Source: Mycoemilia scoparia (Eukaryota > Kickxellomycota > Kickxellomycetes > Kickxellales > Kickxellaceae). Taken from it: a stretch of DNA of 64,000 nucleotides. Shown in pieces: positions 57,606 through 64,000 of the stretch. The notes beneath the pieces were generated by a model that was not told the DNA's origin, searched no databases, and worked only from the letters and a program-made list of their open reading frames with translations. The DNA is taken from assembly GCA_027575805.1 (NCBI GenBank), contig JANBPU010000007.1, positions 186,001 to 250,000 on the forward strand, given 5' to 3'. The stretch's first letter is position 1, and every line of letters begins with the position of its first letter. A program made the translations under genes and the position numbers.

Positions 57606-60369
57606 ATGTCTGCTTCAACCATGGTTTCGCCCAAATCGCCGGCTACATCCTTCAGCCGCTCCTACCTGCGTATGGACTCGTCTCCAAAAAGCCTGTTTGA
57701 AGCCAAGCGGCGGAAATTAGACCTTGAGGCTGAGGCCCTGTCCAAGAGAGAGCTCCCAGAATACCTGATTCTTGAACGAAAAGCCGAGGTTCGGTGGGAA
57801 GAACGGACCAGGAAAATCAAGCTCATGATGCAGCTTATGTGCCACCAGAGAGAACTGCACAAAAGCGAAGCAGTCCGAAGAATTAATGGCTCCTATATTG
57901 TAAGTACACACACAGCCATATCGTTTCTAGACCACCAGCCTTTAAAGGTGTGAGAGCAACACCGCACGGTGCCTGCTCTTCCTATTCTTCTGGCCATGTT
58001 TGTGTGTTTGGCCGACTCTATCTGCATCTATTTTAATCAACTGAGACAGATAAAGGCAGGGGGGCAGCTATCCAATGCCAGCGAATCCCTGTCAGCTTTG
58101 GCACGCACACTCATACACAGAAAGCCATTATGGACCAAACTTGGCTCTCTAAAAAACCATATGTGTGCGTGTGTATGAGACCACACTTGTGGCTACGTTA
58201 CACCGGCCATCATGGATACATTTGGAAAAACTTCTCTGCATATCACACATGTGTAATAAGCATTGGCCCAGCTAATAAGTATATATACAATACCACCTTC
58301 TACAGGAGTCAAAGGCAAAAATCCGCCAGGCCATGTTGGCAAGCTGCCATCGGCGGCTACACGAGCTTAGAAGAACACACAGCAAGCTCGTGAGTTCCAG
58401 GGCTCAGCGTGAAAAAGAAGAGGAGCTGGAGCGCCTCAAAATCCAAAGCGAGGCAGGCAGCGCACAAAATATTCCTAGTAAGTAGCAGCACCGATACACA
58501 TTATTTTCCCTATATTGCCAGCATATGAGAATAGCAATAGTAGCAATAACAGCACACCAACAACCAGAAAACCATGTTTTGTGGATTGCTACTGCTCTCT
58601 TGGCTTTTGCATGAGTGTTTGTTACAGCCACCATTACTATGCGGTCTTGTTTCATTATTACTATTGCGCCTTTCCACGCCCTGATTCCTTACCTTGATTT
58701 TGTCTTTTGTATTGTTGAATTTGCAGCCCAAAGCCAAGACTCTGCCTTCTATGACAAGGACACCACAACTACCACCACAGAAAACGCTTCTGCTAATGGC
58801 TACTTGCATAACGCACTCGCCCCTCCAGCGGCAGGAGCCGCAATGGTTCCTGCTTCTGGTGAAGGGGGTCATGAGGGTGTGCTTGGGGCGGCGGACAACA
58901 GACACCCAGCGCAGCCTTATGGCAGCAGTGCTCCTATAGAGCAACGTAGATCACCAGAAATTCCCGCATACTCAAACCAGTTCAGTAGACCCACAGCTTA
59001 TTCGCCAGTCACATGCGAGGCTCCGTATGGCCAGCCCGCATACTATTCTGAGGCTCCTCACGAAGGCAGGCGGCACACGGCTGCTAATGATTATGATGGA
59101 TACGCCTCTTCATCCACGCAACACTACAGATCCGAGGAAAGGCCGCCGGCATACTATCCCGCAGCTATTGAAGAGCAGGCCTACATGGACAGAAATGGTG
59201 TGCCTCCAGTACTGCCGCCCGTTCCCGCTAACGAACACCACCGGCATTACTATGCACAGGAGCAATATCCTGAAGAAAGAATCTCCAGTTCTTACCGCCA
59301 GCCAGCCGCCGATGGAAGGCCATATGTCAATGGCCATGTGTGGGAAGCAGAGCAGCATAGATCCCGCCCCACGAACTACGTTTCAGACCGTGATCAGGCA
59401 CCACAACCACAATACGAGCAAGGCTACTATGAGCACCAGGCGCAGCCGCCAGCAGACGGATCCTATGCAGAAAGCAGACCCAATGGCTACGTGCCAAACG
59501 GCTATTACAGTAGACCAGGGACGCCAGAGTTCTCACGCAGCGCTCGCCAAGGATACTCTCGCCAGCACCATAACCAAGGCTATGATGAGCCTACTGCTAG
59601 CCAAGCTATCGGAGTTCCCTCCTCAACATACTATCAAGATGGGAGATATACTGATCGCTACCAATACCACCAGCCACCGCCAACGGCCCACGAGGCTGTG
59701 GCAAAAAATAGCATAGACAGTGGTTACCAACAGCAGCAACACCACTATGGCGGCCATACCGATCAAGATAGTGTTACCGAAATACGGCGGAGCTGGAATG
59801 AGGGTGGCGCTGGGTCCGACTACCACCGCCAGCCACCCCTACCTTCACATACCGCTGCCGCTGTTTACCATGCACCGCCTCCACCTGAACCAGACCGTCT
59901 AAAAACACCACAAGCCTTGCCGGTCTTGCCATCGATACACTCGATGATCTCTCGTGACTACAGCAGCAGCGCTCCCAGAAGCAACAGAGACCCAGATGCG
60001 TTGCCTGTAGTCAGCCTGCCACCAATCATGGCGTCACAGCAGCAGCAGGGCCATCAGTACCACCAACTGCCGCATGCATACCCTTCACCCCACCCCCCAG
60101 CACCCATTTCTCGATCCTCAGCCCCTCACCATCATCCTCATCAGCACCAGCTGGCTGGCGGCGTGGATGCATCGCCCGTGGCACCTCTGCACCGTCCTCA
60201 GGCTGTGGATATCCCCAAAATCCCATCAATATCCATGCTACTTGCAAAGGACACGCAGCCACCACCATCATTATTACAACAACCATCACAAACCACCACG
60301 CCACATAGCCAAAACTATCATCACTATAATCCCAATAGCCATATACCCTATTCTTCATCTCGATACTGA
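57606..60369 (+). CDS. Coiled-coil protein with long Pro/Gln/His/Tyr-rich tail
   Basis: Exons 57606-57899, 58306-58477 and 58727-60369 join to 702 residues. Residues about 25-150 are strongly charged and helical (FEAKRRKLDLEAEALSKREL, YLILERKAEVRWEERTRKI, then EELERLKIQSEA), with a segment ESKAKIRQAMLASCHRRLHEL. The overall pattern faintly resembles the Sds3/Dep1 coiled coils of Rpd3-Sin3 histone deacetylase complexes, but I would not assign it. The remaining 540 residues are low complexity with repeated YY, QQQ, HH and PPP, and a basic-hydrophobic patch PKIPSISMLLAKD near the C terminus. This looks like a nuclear transcription regulator with a disordered tail; that is inference. Confidence 0.72.
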
Positions 60370-62761
60370 TTTGTTTACTACACCACATTTTACAGCTTCC
60401 TACCCTAAATTTTGTGTATACTATATGAATATGAATATATTTTGCCAGCATTCTTTCTTTTGCTATTGCTGCTACTTGGCGGGTCTGATTTGAGCCGAGT
60501 GTTGGTGTCTTTCCAACTGGCCAATCAGGTCTTCACTGTGTATTTAAAGCCTATAAAGACTGCAGATAGGCGTAAGTACGTGCATGCGCATGTAATTTAT
60601 GCGGGCTTGCTTTGAAATTCATGGCTTCTCTATCTGAGACCCATAGTCACACATTTTCCTGTGAGGATAGGTTCAATTCTTGTCCCCTGTCCTTCGGGCC
60701 TATGGGCTCCTTGGCATTACATTAATGGCGTGTATATCGACGGATGAAAGGCCAGGGGATTCTTGGTAGCAGAGGCATGCTCCTGTCGAGGTATTGTCAG
60801 GCATTCTGGTTGCTGATTCAAGAATTGGAGCTGGTCCACTATCGGGACCCACGCTTTTGCAGTAAGCAGTTCCAGTGATTGTTGTTATAGTGGTGGTTAT
60901 ATAGCCATGCTATACATGGCAGTAGTAACAATAGCAAAGGTACTGGATCGCATACGTGAGTGTGTGTATAAACACGATGCCAAATCGACAGCCCTCCCTC
61001 TCTGTTAAAAGAGCCGTTGTCGGCTCATTTGTTGACAAAACATAAGCGTGTGGCATTTTTCAAGATTTGTGTATAAATATGTGTGGCACAAAGGCTGAGC
61101 ACAGGAGGCAGTGTGATCGGGATTGTTGCCAAATAGTTTTGGTTTTAAAGCGCAGACAAAGAATGTGAGATAAAGCAGAGGGATTGGGATTACTCATTGC
61201 TTTGGGTTTCCACCACAAAGAGGGTGACCACAGGCGCAACCCTGGCTTACCATTTGTGTGCTGGAAGAAGGAAACACGCAACAAAATATCGTCATAGCTG
61301 TGATGGTTTGTTTTGGGATTGGTCGATGTATTGTTGGATCGCTGCCGTTACTATCATTTGGAGGCCTCCTACTGGCACGCGCTGTGCTAGAGACGCTATT
61401 GCTGCTGATATTAATGCTACCACAGGGCTCTCCTCTTCTGAATTCCTTCACTCCTGCTCTTTTGGACTGCCCCTTCCTTATGTGTCAAGCGATGTGTATC
61501 AGAAGCTCTTACTACGACACGCTGCTAGTAGCATATACAACCCATCCGTTTTATATAAATATCCAAGGGTGGTGGCCTCTCTTCAATAGAATGCTTGGTT
61601 TAGCAGTACTGTGTCCTTTTTCTAATTTGTTTGTAGTTGTCTTTTTTGCAGTTTTAGCTGTGCTAACTTCCTTCTCCTTTTCTCTTCATTCCATTTCTCT
61701 CTTTCATTTCCTTTACTCTATCTGTGTGTGCCTGCGGGTTTGTAGTTTGTGCGCTTGAAGCGTTAATAGTTTGAACTCCTACCTTGGCCCATCCCTCTAC
61801 ATCTACAATAGCGATCATTCACTATTGCCACACCAAATCATTGCTACTGGCTAGCTTGATTTTGCCAACAAGACTTTATCCTTTTGCCTTCCTATCATTA
61901 TCACTCTGTAAGTACCATTCATTGAGGATCCTTGTCAAGGAGTTTTGATCTGCCATCTTTGTTTTAGGTATTTCTGGTCATTTGGGTTCTTTTTTTGAGC
62001 TGTGATGTCCCAAAGTGAGACAGATGGAGTGTAGCATTTTGGGAACGGCTTGGTACTTCAACATAAGGGCTCAACACCACAGAAAGCACGCTTCCCACCA
62101 CCATCATTGCTTATTTATAGACTTTGGGCATATCTAAGACATGCCTGGTTTCTATCTTATATGTGGGCCAGTGTTATTGTTGGTTTGTTTATCATGGACA
62201 TACTTGTGTGACTGAGACAGAGAGAAACAGAGCTAATTCCCTGCGTCACTCAAACTTTTATGCATAATTCAATATCCTACCGTTTCTGTTCTCTCTGTCT
62301 CTGTGTCTCTTTCATTGATGTGTGTGTGTGTGTGTAGTATGAAAGTCCTGTGAGTTACCACTCTGTTCACTCATTTATTCTTTCTTGCTACTCCTCACCC
62401 CACATATCACACACACATTCTACACAACACCACCAACCATATCTCATGATACTAGCTTCACAATCTCTAAAACACTTTCCTTTTCTTTGTGTTTGCAAAA
62501 GATATACCCACCTTTGTTTTTTTGGCTAGCTGTCTGCTTATCCACTACACTATACTCTATTGCCCTTTTCAGACATTCAGTTTTCTCTCATTTTTTCGTG
62601 CCAGGGATTTTATCTTTGTTTTTGGTAGTACTGCTCTCTCGTCTCTCGTCCCTCGCTATTACTAATACTCTTACTACCAAATATCTCACTTGAATTGCCA
62701 TATAATATAAGCGCACCATTCCTGCTGCTGTTTAATAGACTACGGACACCTTGCCACAAAA
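60370..62761. other. 2.4-kb intergenic region, pyrimidine-rich towards its end
   Basis: Upstream of the MAPKK. No gene is supported; the open frame at 61258-61758 is hydrophobic but lacks an initiating context and other support. It contains (TG)n at about 62320-62337 and long C/T-rich stretches from 62280. Further 5' exons of the MAPKK could lie here unseen. Confidence 0.45.
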
Positions 62762-63910
62762 ATGCGAAGACGAGACCAAGGTTTGAATCTAAACCAATTG
62801 AATAACCCCGGCTCTGTTCCGGCCGGAAATTCCTCGCCATTTTCCAACTTCTCAAAGTACATGTAAGTAGAATTTACCTAAATTCACGGGTGTTGATGTG
62901 GCTCACCACGAGCTTGTAATTTGGGTTGTGTCTCGTGGTATTGACCTGTTCATGCTTCTAAATTTTATTCCTTTTTCATAGAAATTTGAATGGCGAGCTG
63001 AACTTCGCTGGTAAGGCAGTCATCAATGATCAGGGAGTGAACTTTGCTAGCGGAAAGTGCTACAACCTAAACATACGGGAACTGCAATTTAAGGAGGAGC
63101 TGGGAAGAGGCCGATATGGCGTAGTTCGTAAAGTATTCCACAAGCCAACTAATGTGACTATGGCTATGAAGGTTTGTTTATGTTCTATATTACATTATCG
63201 CAAGGCATTTTTATCACAACTTTTGTTTTTGTGCGTGTACACGCATACTAATTTTTTATGTCATTTACACATATGATTTTGTAGGAGATTCAATTGAACC
63301 TCGATGAAAGCTCACTGAAACAGATTCAGATGGAGCTTGATGTCCTCCACAGCGCATGCTCGGAGCACATTGTTGATTTTTATGGAGCATTCTTTGTCGA
63401 GACTTGCGTATATTACTGTATGGAATACATGGACTATGGCTCACTTGATCGTTTGTATTCAGCTGGCGTTCCTGAAGATGTGCTGGCAAAAATTACTATA
63501 TCAGTAAGTAGTTTGGTCCATGAACTTTGCTTGTGCATTGCAGTTGCTATCCCCTCATATTTATAATATTGAGCTGTCAATTTTTAATAAATGCGACCAG
63601 CAGGTGTGTAATGCCTGTCGGTCCTTTATATATCAGGGGTAGTAGTGACTCCCGAAAATTGATCTCATCACATTTAAGACGTATGATATTAACATCTAAA
63701 CATATTTTCTGTACCTGTGCGTTTGTCAAAAAGGTTGTGAAAGGATTGCGATTTTTGAAGGACAGCATGTCTATTATCCACCGCGATGTTAAACCCACGA
63801 ATATACTCGTTAACGCAAAGGGTGAAATAAAGCTCTGCGACTTTGGTGTTTCTGGGAAGCTTAACCAGTCTCTAGCCAAAACATCAATTGGATGCCAGAG
63901 CTACATGGCT
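62762..63910 (+). CDS. PBS2: MAP kinase kinase, Pbs2/Wis1 type (5' part)
   Basis: Dual-specificity kinase of the osmotic/stress HOG (Sty1) pathway. The first four exons are in the window: 62762-62862, 62982-63171, 63285-63503 and 63734-63910. The gene continues beyond 64000 after a GTAAGT donor. Visible motifs: a short Pbs2/Wis1-like lead [16 protein letters not shown] loop [23 protein letters not shown] (ATP Lys), [34 protein letters not shown] and the activation segment [14 protein letters not shown] with the phosphorylatable Ser/Thr. The wording HKPTNV and FYGAFFVE is specific for Pbs2/Wis1 rather than Ste7 or Mkk1. The N-terminal extension is far shorter than in yeast Pbs2 (about 70 residues before the kinase), unless 5' exons were missed. 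Confidence 0.9.
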
Positions 63911-64000
63911 GTAAGTATACTATTATAATGCTGCGTATCCTTGTGTGTGATTCTTCGAGACTTTGAGCTTTAATAACTATGACCATCCTGCATGCATCTC

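Noticed and set aside
60630..60730. B-box-like GGTTCAATTC with a GTCCTTCGGGC hairpin, possible tRNA
   Set aside because: The T stem does not pair and no anticodon arm or matching acceptor stem is present.

Overview
The window looks like nuclear DNA from a fungus. The genes carry short spliceosomal introns (mostly about 50-180 bases, many with GTAAGT donors and TAG/CAG acceptors). The gene set is fungal: an SKP1 with no insert, a Wee1-type kinase, a Pbs2/Wis1-type MAPKK, GPI-anchored CFEM-like proteins and a COX6-type cytochrome oxidase subunit. Genes are separated by AT-rich spacers rich in microsatellites. A PUF60-type splicing factor, a Ca3427-type binding-protein-like gene and an unusual P5-like ATPase point away from ordinary ascomycete yeasts, perhaps to an early-diverging lineage. 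That placement is inference only.

Layout. 1-1228 holds the 3' part of an OLA1 ATPase. 1.2-10.1 kb is a gene-poor stretch with a Met-rich repeat protein (2398), a Ser-rich small protein (8220), microsatellites and inverted-repeat elements. 10.1-20.2 kb carries SmD3, an unknown basic protein, mitochondrial isovaleryl-CoA dehydrogenase and two adjacent C48 (Ulp1/NEDP1-like) peptidases. 20.5-29 kb carries the Golgi coiled-coil protein CASP/COY1 (minus) and, divergently, a very large P5-like P-type ATPase. 29.3-36.3 kb is mostly minus strand: SKP1, two related eight-cysteine GPI proteins and CDC5/CEF1. 36.9-43.7 kb carries COX6, Xaa-Pro aminopeptidase, PUF60 and tRNA-Ser(UGA). 44.3-49 kb carries WEE1 and a six-exon Ca3427-like protein, both minus. 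49.6-54.7 kb is a 17-exon isoleucyl-tRNA synthetase. 56.5-64 kb carries a small unknown gene, a coiled-coil/low-complexity protein and the first exons of a Pbs2-like MAPKK that runs off the window.

Genes are individually transcribed and no cluster or operon is evident. Functional themes recur: mRNA splicing (SmD3, CDC5, PUF60), ubiquitin-like modification (SKP1, two C48 peptidases), cell-cycle and stress signalling (WEE1, Pbs2-like), and mitochondrial function (IVD, COX6, IleRS, aminopeptidase P).

The most unusual features are: four introns whose reading frames require GC-AG splicing, one at the HIGH motif of IleRS; a 14-base microexon; at least four dispersed copies of a roughly 110-125 bp MITE-like inverted-repeat family plus a second related family; the tandem C48 peptidases; a CFEM-like GPI pair; and a P5-like ATPase with a Cys-rich lumenal domain and a changed M4 motif. 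Exon coordinates were derived by hand from splice signals, frame and family similarity. Nothing was checked against a database.
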